From Tolypocladium sp. Sup5 PDA-1 (lineage: Eukaryota; Ascomycota; Sordariomycetes; Hypocreales; Ophiocordycipitaceae): a DNA stretch of 64,000 nucleotides. Position 1 is the first letter of the stretch. Every line of letters begins with the position of its first letter. Where the stretch lies: positions 372,001-436,000 of the forward strand of contig JPHH03000012.1 of assembly GCA_000750105.3 (NCBI GenBank). Reading direction: 5' to 3'. Made by a program: the position numbers and the translations under genes. Positions 23,159 to 34,810 of this stretch are shown here, one piece after another. Below the pieces are notes generated by a model. It had not been told where the DNA came from. It searched no databases and saw only the letters and a program-made list of their open reading frames with translations.

Positions 23159-24403
23159 TTTGGGGGCCGTGGGCACGTTTGCCGGTTCCGGCCAAGGAAG
23201 CATCGATGAGCACACCCAGCTCTGTTGGTTGAAACTCGCGGCGTAGCCACCTGTGGTTGTGACGTTGCAGGACGCCAGGCTTTGTTGGTCGGGAGTCAAG
23301 TCCGTGGGCCCGTTCCGTGTCCGGGGTATCGTTTTGCCGTAGGTGCACGTCCCGCAGGTAGGGGTTCCCATCTGTTGAAGGGATAGTGGTGATGTCGGGG
23401 CGCTTGTTTGATGATTCTTTATGGAAATATCACGGAGTGTATTCTCATGTTCACCCGGACGGTTTGGGATTGTGGTGATGATGCGGCTGCAACAGCAAGA
23501 GTCGTGCTGCCGCAAGTCCCAGCATCTTAGACCCGGAGCGGAGATATGGAGCAAGACCAGGAACAACAACCAGCGCCTCACAAAGCGCCAGGACCAGGGA
23601 TAGAGACACAAACAAACAGATAATCATCCACAGCTACCACGACTCCTAGTTCATATACGGAAGCACCTCTAGCAGATGCCATAGGACAGAAAACAGCCGA
23701 CTTTGCCATATGAAGTTTATCCGTACTTCATACTCCGTACATCCTTTCCCTACCCTAGACCTGACCCACTACCTAGCTATGACATCATTCGAAGCCAGGC
23801 CGTTTGAGAGAGTTGCACGGCAGGGAGAGCCGGGCACGCCCCATGGATCTGGTGATGGGGCAGTGGGATTCATTAAACGAGAGACATTGAGCGAAAGGAG
23901 GCAGTTGCCAGGCGAGGGAAGCAGGTGGATGAAAAAGGTCGAGTTGAGGAACTGTATTCGTATCACCGAGTCTCGAGCAACGGGTTTGGCGGTCACTGGT
24001 GGGGTTGAGCACGTCCACATCAGGCAGTCAAACCTTGTTCTACGGGCTACGCCCCCAGCTCCAGCAGCTAAGGTAGCTTTATTAGACTCGCAGTCGATGC
24101 TGACGGGAGCCTGAACTCGGCACACTGCGAAACTCCCGTGTCGCTCCATCGTCGCGCCATCCGCCAGCCATATAAACCCTTCCCGCCGAATCCGCTGCAC
24201 GACACAGACAGTCGCAGTCAGCGCAGCGCGACGAGAGAGGACAGAGGCTGGAAGATCGTCCCCGCCCGACCCTGACTGCCGGTACCGAGATCACACCCTC
24301 CTGGGTGCGACGACAAGGGCAAGGGATCCTATTTGCTGCACGTCGGCGCGAGAGCTGCCGCTGTCCTGCTTCCTCCCTGCTTCCTACCGCCGGGTACGAC
24401 GCG
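23159..24403. other. Divergent promoter region, PfkB kinase / NAD kinase
   Basis: About 1.2 kb between the two divergent starts. One TACTCCGTA copy lies at 23731-23739. No TATA element or operator was recognised. Confidence 0.45.
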
Positions 24404-26318
24404 ATGGGGGACGGAGAGGCGGAAGAGCGCCTGGACAAGGACAAGGGCAAGGACAAGGGCAAGGCCAAGGAGGTGACCAAGCATGCGAAATTTGTGGACG
24501 TCGACGGATGCTCGGAGGACAGCGACGAGGACTGCAAGGCCGTAGAGGTAAGCCTTGGGCTGCTCATCCCCGGCCCCGGAGAGGCAATCGGCTAACAGAG
24601 AGCGTCGAGGTGACATTCGACCCGGGCAATCCCTACCGCCGCAAGAGCTCGCTCGTCGCGTCCGAGGCCACGGTGCCAGTCGTCATACGGCCCAACCGCC
24701 GCGACCAGTGCATCGTCCACCAGTTCCTCGACTCACAGCGTCGGGCCAAGCACGCCGCCGGCGACGCCAACAGCCAGCAGTACCGCGCGCACCCCATATA
24801 CGCGAGCCCGCAGAACCAGTCTGACGGCGTGGACATATCGGAGGCCAGGGGCATGGACTCGCTGGTTGAGCCGAAGCACGAGCGGCCGCGGCGCCAGTCC
24901 CGCGCCGTGGTCGAACCGGGGAGCCTGGAGAACGGCATCGTTGGACAGGCGGACCAGCAGGCGTGGACGCGCGAGATGACCAAGAGCATGTCGGAGCTGG
25001 ACCTCCCGCAGTACGACGACGTGCACAGCCGCATGTTGACCAAGAAGCAGCTGAGCGACATGGCGTGGGGGGTCCGCGAGCTGAGCAGGCGGCTGAGCAG
25101 CATGCGCATTCGCATCCGCGTCAAGACCATCTTCCTGATCACCAAGATCTACGACCAGGACCTGATCCCCAAGACGCGGGCGCTGACGCGGTGGCTGCTC
25201 GACAAGGACAGGGATGTCCAGTACGTCGTGTACGTACAGGACAAGCTCAAGACGAACAAGAAATTTGACGTGGGCCGCCTGGTCGGCGACCTGGCCCAGA
25301 GCTACGCCGAGGATGGGAGCGACGACGTCGAGAGTGCGCGCGAGGCCGTCCAGCGGCGGCTGCGGTTCTGGGACGAGGACATGTGCAAGAATAGGCCACA
25401 TATGTTTGACTTTGTCATCACGCTCGGCGGCGACGGTACGGTGCTGTACGCCAGCTGGCTCTTCCAGCGCATCGTGCCGCCCGTGCTGAGCTTCGCGCTG
25501 GGCAGCCTCGGCTTCCTGACCAAGTTCGACTTTGAGGATTATAAGCCGATCCTCAACTCGGCGTTTGACAGGGGCGTCACGGTGAGCTTGCGGCTGCGGT
25601 TCGAGAGCACCGTCATGAGGAGCATACGGCGGAAGAGCTCCGAGGACGACAAGAGCTCGGAAGAGGACGAGGACGAGGCGCACAGCAGGAGGGACTTGGT
25701 GGAGGAGCTGATTGGGGAGGAGAGGGATGATGCGCACACACACCGGCCGGATGGGACGTTTGAGATCTTGAACGAGATCGTGGTGGACCGGGGGCCCAAC
25801 CCGAGTGAGTACCAGTACCCAGGGACGTCTTGTCTCGAGGACGCCGGGGGAAGCTAACCGCACAACCAGCCATGTCGTACACTGAAGTCTTTGGCGACGA
25901 CGAGCACTTCACGTCGGTGCTGGCCGACGGCATCTGCGTGTCCACGCCGACGGGCTCGACGGCGTACAACCTGGCGGCGGGCGGCTCGCTGTGCCACCCG
26001 GAGAACCCGGTGATGCTGGTGACGTCCATCTGCGCGCACACGCTGTCCTTTCGGCCGATTGTGCTGCCGGACACGATCGTGCTGCGGGTGGGCGTGCCGT
26101 ACGACGCGCGGACGGCGTCGTGGGCGAGCTTCGATGGCCGCGAGCGCGTGGAGCTGCGGCCGGGCGACTACGTGACCATCAGCGCGAGCCGGTACCCGTT
26201 CGCGTCGGTGCAGGGCGAGGGCCGGCGCAGCGAGGACTGGGTGAATAGCATCAGTGGGAAGCTGGGGTGGAACACGCGGCAGAAGCAGAAGGGGGGGTAC
26301 AAGGAGTGGGAGGGCTGA
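24404..26318 (+). CDS. NAD(+) kinase (Utr1-type)
   Basis: Phosphorylates NAD(H) to NADP(H) using ATP. Three exons: 24404-24547, 24601 (or 24610)-25804 and 25870-26318; about 598 residues. The second intron (25805-25869, GTGAGT..CCAG) splits the Thr codon of the conserved GPNPTMSYTEVF. The first intron starts GTAAGC; the nearest CAG would break the frame, so its acceptor is 24600 or 24609. The catalytic GGDGT is at about residues 324-328 (LGGDGTVLYAS), followed by LGSLGFLTKFDFE and, in exon 3, DGICVSTPTGSTAYNLAAGGS, the NAD-binding signature. The N-terminus is long, with a Lys/Asp repeat (DKDKGKDKGKAKE) and a disordered linker; an acidic insert lies near residues 395-425. No mitochondrial leader is evident, which favours a cytosolic Utr1-like enzyme. 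Confidence 0.95.
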
Positions 26319-27108
26319 GCTGAGCGTCTTGGGCTGGCTGACTGGCGTGGCATGGAGTTGCTGGAAGAGTTTCTAGGGGTTTGGGGTATTTGGATGCATC
26401 CTATGGCGTGGCATGGTGGCCTTGACGCTGGTATTGGGTCTGGTCAAGGAGTGGTTACATGTGTGAAGTAGATGGCAGGTTATTCGGACGGCAACGGGAT
26501 TATAGTGACGATACGGAGTACCAGAGTCATAATTGGAGAATATTGGGAGATTGTTCAAAACATTGACTTTGGGCCTCTACGCCTGCGAAAAGTAATAACA
26601 GAGTCCATTGGTAAGGGATCTCAACAACCTTCCAATCAATAGGTGTCTTTTGTGAGAGCCAAGCTACAAAAGGTATGTACGGACGTACGAGTAGCAGTGT
26701 CATGACTGGTGCTTAATCTCTTCAAAGCCACATTCCTGGTCGTCGTCGTCGAAGAGCCAAGGACGCCTGGCCCACTTGAGCAGTTGGCCGGCCCCACGGA
26801 GGTTCAAACTCCCACGTGCGGCTGAGCGACGGCGTAATTGGGCGCGAAACTGCCGTGCCCGGAAATCACGAAGAATATAAACCCAGCCCTCCTCGCCGTT
26901 GTGCAAAGAGAAACTCTTGCTCGTCGCTTCTTGCCTTTGCGTTTTGGCTACTGACTGTTCCGGGTGCCTGGTTCATGGGGATCAGACACGGCAATTCGGC
27001 AGAAGGCACTCAGATAGCACACTCGGGCTTTCAGCGTGCAGTGCCGGTATATAGCTAGTAGTCAAGAATAGACAACAAATTGAAACAGTCACGTCTCCAA
27101 GGAAGGAG
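26319..27108. other. Intergenic region between NAD kinase and CHR transporter
   Basis: Contains the NAD kinase 3' UTR and the transporter promoter. One TACGGAGTA copy is at 26512-26520. A short minus-strand open frame near 26.7-26.9 kb has no recognisable features, so I do not call it. Confidence 0.5.
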
Positions 27109-28891
27109 ATGGCGATTAAATGGCGGATGGGCTTCAACCCCGGGGACTTGGGTGCCCGGCTCTGGGTTACGGTTCGCGAGAACTGGTATCTGGGCTTGAC
27201 GTCCTTTGGCGGGCCGCCCGTTCACTTCAAGATTGTGAGTGCTTGCCTGCTTGCCTGCCGTCAATCCGATGCGCGGCGCAGTCCGAGGTCGGGCTCCGGA
27301 GCGGGGACTCGGGATCGTCCCGGGGCCACTGCAGCGCGTGGCCGGCCTCACACGCGGAGTGGACAATAGCTGATGGGCGCCTGACAGTTTCATGACAAGT
27401 TTGTCACCAAGCTCTCGTGGATCGACGAGCAAGTGGTAAGTGTCCCGTCGCCTCGTAGTGCCCCGGAGGAGCGTTCGTCGCTGACGGGATACAGTGCCAA
27501 GAGCTCTTCAGCGTCTGCCAGGCCTTGTCCGGCCCGGCCAGCACCAAGATGCACTACTCCATCATCCTCCTCCACGACGGCTTCATCCCAGCCCTGCTCG
27601 GCTTCCTGCTCTGGAGGTACGTGTCGTCCGCATGTCCACGCTGTCTGTAGGGACCATGTTGACACGCAGCCAAACAAGCCTGCCCGGTGCGCTGGGCATG
27701 TACGGCCTCTCGCTCGGCGTGTCCAGCATCGGCGCGTCCCTGCCGCGGGCAGCGTACGCGGTGCTGTCGGGCCTCAACGCCGCGACCGTCGGGGTCATCG
27801 CCCTCGCGGCCGTGCAACTGTCCGAGAAGGCCGTCACGGACCGGCTGACGCGCGTGCTGGTGTTTCTCGGCGCGGCGGCAGCCATGCTGTACAATGCGCT
27901 GTGGTACTTTCCACTGCTGATGGCGCTCGCGGGGCTGGCGGCCGTGGTGCACGACTTTCGGTGGCTGCATGGCCCGGCTGGGGTGGTTGCTGATGTGGTT
28001 CGGAGGGTGACGCTGCGACGGGCGCGGGCGGAGGGAGAGGGAGAGGAAGTTGAGATGCAACTTCGACGAGAACATGAAGCTGCGTCGAGCAACCTGCCGA
28101 GCTCGACACACCGTGGCAGTCAGGGGGACGCGGTTCTTCCAGTCAACGAGAACGATGAGACACCAACGGCCGAACGGGAGCCTCGCGTGGTCCCCGAAGG
28201 ACGACGCCTCAACATCACCTGGAAGTTTGGCCTCGCTCTCATCCTGGCCTTCTTCACCTCCTTCACCGTCGTTATGGTCCTCCGGGGCACCCTCCCCCCC
28301 AAGCCGCTGCTGTACCGCCTCTTCGCCAACATGTACCTCGCCGGGACCATCATCTTCGGCGGCGGCCCCGTCGTCATCCCGCTGCTGCGCGAGTACATCG
28401 TCGCCGAGGGCTGGGTCTCCCCGCGAGACTTCCTCATCGGCCTGGCCCTCATCCAAGCCTTTCCCGGCCCCAACTTCAACTTCGCCGTGTACCTCGGCAG
28501 CCTGACGGCGCTCAACGGCGGGCACGGCGGTAGCAGCGCGGCGGGCGCGGCGATTGGCTTCCTGGGCATCTTCGTACCGGGGTTGGTGATGGTGCACGGG
28601 ACGATGGGCGTCTGGAGCGCGGTGCGCGGCTGGCGAAGCGTGCGGTCGGCGCTCAGGGGCGTCAACGTGGCGGCCGTGGGGCTCATGTACACGGCTGTGT
28701 ATCGGCTGTGGCAGATTGGGTACATGGACGAGGGCTTCCAGCAGGGGACGAGTCTGGCGGTTGAGCCGTGGTGGGTGGTGGTGACGGCGACGAGCTACGT
28801 TGGCGGGTATTGGTTTGGGCTGAAGCCGCCGGTGGCGATTGTCCTGGGGGCCGTCATGGGGTTGATTTGGTACGGCATCGTGTCAAGATAG
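27109..28891 (+). CDS. CHR-family (chromate ion transporter) membrane protein
   Basis: Integral membrane transporter of the chromate ion (CHR) superfamily. Exons: 27109-27234, 27388-27435, 27495-27616 and 27670-28891, giving 505 residues. The protein has the two-domain layout of long CHR proteins. The N-terminal copy begins WYLGLTSFGGPPVHF and continues through a hydrophobic LPGALGMYGLSLGVSS segment; the C-terminal copy has IIFGGGPVVIPLLREYIV and ALIQAFPGPNFNFAVYLG. A hydrophilic Glu/Arg-rich loop separates them. The last intron has two in-frame acceptors nine bases apart (CAG at 27669, AAG at 27678); the second gives the more usual WSLPGALG junction. Family members export chromate or sulfate-like anions, but the physiological substrate in fungi is unclear. 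Confidence 0.9.
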
Positions 28892-29298
28892 GTAGACGGT
28901 GGCAGCATTGCGTTGAGAGATTGTTGAACAATCGTCGTCGTCGTCGTGGACGGATGGAAAGGAGGAAGCGCGTGAGGGCCGAAGTCACTTTGGGTTGGGC
29001 TGCACAGGGACAATCTCTTGGTCACTTTCTCAAGTCGCCACGAGTTTCTACACCCGGCATAGTCCATTTCGAGAATAAACCCTCGAGAAATGTAGTTTTG
29101 CCTATGTTTTTATTCTTCATTTATTTCTCATCATCTCCTTTGCCTTTATCACTTTGGTTTACTAAGTACTCGCACCAGCGCCCGCCCCCACATTTGGCAT
29201 CAGCCCCACCACGGGGCACACCTCCATTATATAGCATAATTGCACCCTCCATCTCAACAATCATCCCAGGATGAGTCGTCTAAGCGTCTCATTCGATG
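28892..29298. other. Spacer between CHR transporter and tRNA
   Basis: The transporter 3' UTR followed by AT-richer sequence leading to the tRNA gene. Nothing else was recognised. Confidence 0.5.
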
Positions 29299-29379
29299 GG
29301 CAGAGTGCCTGAGTGGTTAAAGGGTATGACTAGAAATCATATGGGTTCGCCCTCGCAGGTTCGAATCCTGTCTCTGTCG
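29299..29379 (+). tRNA. tRNA-Ser (anticodon AGA)
   Basis: The acceptor stem GGCAGAG (29299-29305) pairs with CTCTGTC (29372-29378, one G-T pair), with G as discriminator. The anticodon stem TATGA/TCATA encloses the loop CTAGAAA, giving anticodon AGA at 29332-29334, which reads UCU serine. A long variable arm (TGGG/CCC stem with TTCG loop) marks a class II tRNA. The T arm GCAGG-TTCGAAT-CCTGT holds the B box. There is no intron and CCA is not encoded. Confidence 0.95.
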
Positions 29380-29390
29380 AGGTTCCATTC

Positions 29391-29397
29391 TTTTTTT
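29391..29397 (+). terminator. RNA polymerase III T-run terminator
   Basis: Seven consecutive T residues on the sense strand, 12 bases after the tRNA-Ser 3' end, as expected for Pol III termination. Confidence 0.85.
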
Positions 29398-29749
29398 GCG
29401 GTTTGAGATGTCTTTTTACATTTTTGCCTCGTTTGACTTTTGGCTGTACTTTATTTACTCTGGGCTCTTTCTTTGTTTTATTTTATTCTCATGCTCCAGT
29501 ATGTAACTACTTTGCAGATCTTCTCTGCAATGGTGAAGAAACTGGCCGTGTGAATTTATTGAGATGCGTGGGGCCCACAGCATAGCGCACAGGCCACTGC
29601 TTTCTCCGTACTTACTTCGTACTTCGTACCACCTGTGCTATTGTACTTCGTACCAGTAGACTAGCACAAAGGAGACTCCCGCGAGCTCCATGTCTACATA
29701 ATCCTCGCCTCACATTGTCTGTGACCCTGAGTCCAGTGCAGCCGTCGCC
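29398..29749. other. Spacer and promoter of the EBP-like gene
   Basis: About 350 bases. Near 29.6 kb there are several TACTTCGTA-type variants of the intergenic 9-mer. No gene was recognised. Confidence 0.5.
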
Positions 29750-30603
29750 ATGGCCTCCGACACCGCCGCCTCGTCCCTCCCGCCCGACCTGTTCGACCAG
29801 ACAACCATCGTCTCGCTCCTCTCCACCCTCGCCATCGTCGCCGCCGCGTACGTGACCTCGCGCCGGGCCCTCGCGCCCACGACCTCGACGGCCCTGCGCT
29901 TCCTCTTCATCTGGCACCTCGCCGACGCGCTGTGCCACTTCCTCCTCGAGGGCAGCTTCCTCTACCACTGCTTCTTCTCCTACGTCATCCCCGGCGAGGG
30001 CGGCGTGCGCGACGTCGCGAGCCTGTTCCCCACGCCGTACAACTTTCTGGGCTACGAGGACCGCCGCATCTACGGGCCGCAGGCCGGCGGGAGCAACCCC
30101 TTTGCGCAGCTGTGGATGGTGTATGCGAGGGCGGACAGGAGATGGGCCGGCGCGGACCTGGTAGGTCGCCTCTGTTCGAGGTTGAATTGGGAGACATGGG
30201 ATGGGATGCTGACACCGTGTAGGGCGTGATTAGTCTCGAGCTGTTGACCGTCTTCTTCGATGGCCCGCTGGCCGTGTACATCTGCTACCTCATCGCCAAG
30301 AAGAACCCCAAGGCGAGCATCTGGATGATTGTGCTGGCCACGTGCGAGCTCTACGGCGGTATGTGCAACCCCCACGAACCCTGTAGCCGTCGCTTGCTAA
30401 TGGATCGCGCAGGCTTCATGACCTTTTGCCCCGAGTGGCTCACCGGCAACATCAACCTCGACGGCAGCAACTTCATGTACATGTGGGTGTACCTCGTCTT
30501 CTTCAATATGCTGTGGGTCTTCATCCCGCTGTACGCCGTGTGGTACTCGTTCAACGACATTTCGAGCGCGTTTGCCGTGCGAGCGGCCAAGAAGAATCTG
30601 TAA
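29750..30603 (+). CDS. Emopamil-binding (EBP/EXPERA) family membrane protein
   Basis: Three exons: 29750-30160, 30223-30358 and 30413-30603, joined by short GT-AG introns (62 and 54 bp); 245 residues. The product has four to five hydrophobic helices and EXPERA-type landmarks: LFIWHLADALCHFLLEGSF with polar His/Glu residues inside the membrane, a central segment ending in QLWMVYARADRRW, then ISLELLTVFFDGPLAVYICYLI and WVYLVFFNMLWVFIPLYAVWYSF. The family includes animal sterol delta8-delta7 isomerase, but fungi normally use the unrelated Erg2 for that step, so the reaction here is unknown. Endoplasmic reticulum location is likely by family. Confidence 0.88.
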
Positions 30604-30919
30604 CGGGATGTATCCTCTGGTCACAGAAAATGTCTGGATCAGACGAGCCTCGTAGGGCGTTGGATACGTATATACTAATTTCACCATGGAAACATGGATC
30701 GAGGCAACAATTATACATATTCACGCGAATCTCACAGCCAATATCACAAAACTCACACGAAGCCGGCATGTCCGTAACAGTGGATTCGGGAGCTATTTAG
30801 GGGTATTTTGGTGCTGTTGTATAACAAGCCGTCACTGCGTTGCTCCTAACCTCCTCCACTCCCATTAACACCGGCAAACGTCTTCGATCAAGTCATTGCC
30901 GTCCGCGAGTGGAAGCACT
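30604..30919. other. Convergent 3' region, EBP-like gene / GRG-1
   Basis: About 300 bases that should hold both 3' UTRs. No other feature was seen. Confidence 0.5.
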
Positions 30920-31188
30920 CTAGATCTGCTGCTTGTGGGCCTCAGCCTTGGCGTCGTGCTTGGACTCGCTGGCCTTGTCGCCGAGCGCATCCTTGGCGGC
31001 AGAGGCACTGTCAGGTAGTGTTAGCATGCACGATCATCAGACCAAGCCAGTCAGAGGAACACGTACCGAGTGCCGACATTGGCGTTGGAGTCCTTGGCGA
31101 CCTCCTTGTTGGCCTCCTTGGAAGTACCCTTGGTGGCTTGCTGGACAGTCTCGGAGACGTAGTTGGCACCTTGCTTGATTGAATCCAT
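30920..31188 (-). CDS. grg-1: Glucose-repressible GRG-1/CCG-1-like stress protein
   Basis: A small hydrophilic protein of 69 residues from two exons, 31188-31067 and 31007-30920; the 59-bp intron (GTACGT..GACAG) splits an Arg codon. The sequence MDSIKQGANYVSETVQQAT, then KEANKEVAKDSNANVGTRASAAKDALGDK and a His/Lys-rich tail ending HKQQI, matches the Neurospora GRG-1/CCG-1 family closely in sequence and length (71 residues there). In Neurospora the transcript rises strongly on glucose starvation, under the clock and in conidiating cultures; the molecular function is unknown. A TATA box about 130 bases upstream and a pyrimidine-rich leader suit a highly expressed inducible gene. Confidence 0.95.
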
Positions 31189-34100
31189 TGTGATGGTGGT
31201 GGTTTGGGTTGTTTGGTTGGTGTGAGGTGAAGTTGTCTTGTTTGGTTGAAGGATTTGGTTGAGAGGTGTGAGTTGATGGAGGGAAAGAAAGAGAAATGAC
31301 GGAGCTGGGCCTGGGTGGCATTTATAGCGGCGCTTCTGGCCTACGCGGACCAGGCAATCCTCTCGCTCGCTACTACCGCATCACAGCAAACGAGGGACAG
31401 CATGTGAAGCTCCGAGACATGGCGTCATCGAACATCGAACGAGTAGGATATCAGGTTCCGTGTACCGGGGAGAGAGCTCCGGCGAGCGGTCTGGCGGAGC
31501 GGGAAGGTCAGGAGGGACATGGGACAGATAGCGGATACCTGCGTACGGAGTACGTATGTACCTGCTTCCCCGGGAGCAGGAAAACAAGCTCACGGGAATT
31601 GCGGAGGCCGATGGAGCCTGTGTCGGCATTGCCTTCCAAATGTCCAGCTGTTCTACGATGGAGTCGGGGAGCATGTTGGGGAGCATGTGTACAGTACATG
31701 ATCTCTATCGATAGAGAGGCGGGTGTGACGTCATAGGTGGGAGTTGCACGAGGCGTCATTGCGTCGCCGGAGCAAATCAGCAAATCAGCAGCCACAGAAA
31801 ACAGGACCGGGGGCAAAAGACGCCGTCATCGTTATTGTGACAGAGTACAGATGTACATACATGCTTGGCTGTACAGTACATACTCGTTTGGACATTTGTT
31901 CCGGTTAGGAGAAATATGGGATATCGCTGAACATCAGCCAGTAGGAAGCTGATGAGTCGCTGCCGCGCCACCTGTGGCCACACGCGGGGCGGCGGTGCGG
32001 GCAGCACAGTCCATGACGCGCAGGCAGGTGGGGGGAGGGGTAGCAGTTGCCCAGAACGCTGGCCAGGGCGTTGGCCATTGGCTCTTTCCTGCTTTCTTGC
32101 ATCGAGATCAAGTGCACGGCGGACGTTTGCCTCCGGGCTGGTCGCCTAGGCGTTTGCTCAACCACGGATGCGTTGAGGACACGACATGCAGGCAATGTCG
32201 AGCCCCCTCCGGTTTGTTCCTGGCTGTTTGTTGGCTACGAGCCAGTGACGCCTAGATCCTCGGCGTGACGTCGTTGCGGCGAATCCGGTGCTATCCTTGG
32301 CGCCCCTCCATGGATATCGATATCGACATTGACCGACGATGAATATCGATCTTGGTTGCTTGACTGACGAACGACGGATACCGGCAAGACCGGGACTCTG
32401 CTACCGTTGCTTGCTCCGCCGTTCTCTGTACAGACGATTGGCGTCATGACAACGGCCTTTGGCTCGGGAAATTGGCTGGCTGCTCAAGGTCAACTTGGCT
32501 GCCACGTGGATCAACGTGCCCGTTCCTCGGAGGCTGGCAGCGGCTTAATTTGATCCCATCAAGCTGCAGCCCTCTTTGTGACTTGTCAAACGCCTCTGCT
32601 AATCCCAGATTTGCGTGAAGGGGCCGACGAACTGCAAGCCTCTTTGCTGGTTGGTTGCTGGTCACCAACCTCCACGGTCATTCCGCTCTCAACTATGTAC
32701 TACGCCGGCCAGCCACACAACATACCGACTCCCCCGGAACCAGAATGGCGTCAACTTCATGCTCTTCTTCTAGACAACACGGCAAGACGGGAACCAAACT
32801 GCCTCCCAGCCTCGGGCCCTCTGCCGTAGGCCCAAGCACTGGCGCACTAGAGTCTGGTTGGGGAAGTCTAGCCGGCAGACTAACATCTCGCCTCGCCTCG
32901 CCAATGATGTCTCGCCCGCGTCTGCCATTGCTTCGCCACGCCTCTGTTTCGGTTTCACACAGTGCCCAGGCCCACAGGACCGGGACGGCCCTGGTGGTGT
33001 GGACTCGCGGTGCCTGGACCGGTCTCCCGCTAGGCGGCGGTATTGCGGACTTGCTCACACCCGGCGACAGGCACCAGAACAGCGTTCATCCGACAAGTCC
33101 AGGCCTGGCGTTGGTCGGACGAGCCGGCCTTGACAGAGGGTGCGCCAGCGCCGAGTGTGCCTGGTTGGGGACCCTGATGAACTGGGGGTCTTGACACTTA
33201 CACTGCCTCATCGTTACTAGGAGGAAGGCTCCATATGCATGAATGAAGATGTCGATTATTTGCGGGCGAGGAGGTCTGTGTGGTAACAGGTGCCCGCGAC
33301 TCAAGACAACAGGCACGCTTCTCTCCCATCGCCGTTCGCCGTTTGCCGAGGATGCGGTTCGAGGTCAGAGTGTCGAAGGTCTACGTGAGATGGCCCCAAA
33401 CTCGGACATGGAAGCGATATGGAAGACCGCAGCGAGTCGTGTCCACCAAGCCGCAAATAAACTCCAACGAGTCTCGCCTCCTTGGCCATAGGCGTCAAAC
33501 TCTTTCATCTATATCGAGCTCAGTCGCCGTGCCTGGGTCACGTCAAACTGCAGTGGCGAGCGTCGAGGAGAAGAGAGCCACACACACCAACCCGGACATG
33601 TGCACCTCACCCACCTGGCAGCCGTGAGTTTCGGCAATGGCCAATCCGTCTTTCCGGAAGAGATACCATCAATTGTGTGCGTCCCTGTTTCATGGTTGAC
33701 AAGAGTCGTTCACGTCGCAGGGTGCGTTGCCGCTTTGGGTGTAGTGCGGCTCTCTTAGACTTGACCTCCTGGGTTTCGAAACTTGGACTTGTTGCATCAA
33801 TGCTTCAAGCCGCGACGCCACCCAGCGGCTCACTTGCCACCAGTTTTGCGTCGCTGTGGCAATTGCCTTTTCTTGTCTCTGGCCGACTTCCAGACCTGTA
33901 TTTCCTGGGATGCGAAGTCGCTTCGGGCTTCTTGGTGGCGAGTGCTTCAAGATGACGAAGGGGTCCCGGTTGAGCAATCACACTGCCACTCATGTGGAAA
34001 AAGCCTATAATGATCTACGTCTGAGACGAAAGAGACAGCATGTCAAGTGCATGTCCTCTGAAAGAAAGTGACGCCACCCGGAGCTAGGACGAGTTCCTGT

Positions 34101-34810
34101 GGCGCTGGCGCTCCCTTGGCAGGCAATGCACGATGCCCCTGATGGCACCTCACCACCGTCACTGACTGGCAGCCTGCGAGCGGCACAACGCCGTCTCTGC
34201 CGAGAGAGAGGGAGAAGGAGACCGTCCGTTGGCGGGCTCGAACTCCATGCTACTCCTGATGGGCTCGGATGCTGTGCCTGTTTGGCCACTGCTCGGCTGC
34301 GGGCGATCCCGGACGTTGGCCCTGGCGCAGCTTCTCCATATTGCCAAGATTAATACTCGCCTCTGTTCCTCATGCGTTGCCGCTACTTGATACCAACGAG
34401 TGTCCGCTGGTAATTTCGTACCGAAACTGGGAAGATCCCTCGCATCCTATTTCTAATTTCCTTGCCTCTCTACCTGTTTCTGTCGCTGTCAAAACTACCA
34501 AGCGCACGGATCAAGCGACGTCTGTTTCGTCTGGACGGGTGTGGCGACCAGGACCATGTGCTTCGCTCCACGTCCTCTGCTTCTTCCCCAGAAAATGGCA
34601 ATCCTGTCCCTTCCTTAACAAACAACATTTTATTTGGGTCCGCTGTGTTATTAACCGAGAAGCTCATTTTACTTTTGACAAGTCATCTCGAGCCGAACCT
34701 ATCCGTATAGATGGTTCGCGCAGGCATATAACACCTGGCTCTGCCAAAGAGGCGTTACGCCTACCACACTCTCTTGCGTCAACCGACGAACTCGAAATAC
34801 GCAATCCGGA
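31189..34810. other. Intergenic region between GRG-1 and the seven-TM gene
   Basis: About 3.6 kb containing the divergent promoters of both genes. No convincing gene was found. One TACGGAGTA copy lies at 31544-31552. Confidence 0.5.
31320..31327 (-). promoter_or_regulatory. TATA box of GRG-1
   Basis: The minus strand reads CTATAAAT here, about 135 bases upstream of the GRG-1 start codon, followed by a pyrimidine-rich leader. Confidence 0.6.

Noticed and set aside
24733..25863. 376-codon open frame antisense to the NAD kinase gene
   Set aside because: It mirrors a GC-rich coding exon, is rich in Arg/Leu/Ala with no domain, and the plus strand holds an unmistakable NAD kinase.
26700..26906. 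68-codon minus frame between NAD kinase and CHR transporter
   Set aside because: Too short and without recognisable features; no promoter or splice evidence.
27554..28597. 347-codon open frame antisense to the CHR transporter
   Set aside because: Its composition is that of a reverse shadow of membrane-protein codons; no start context or domain.
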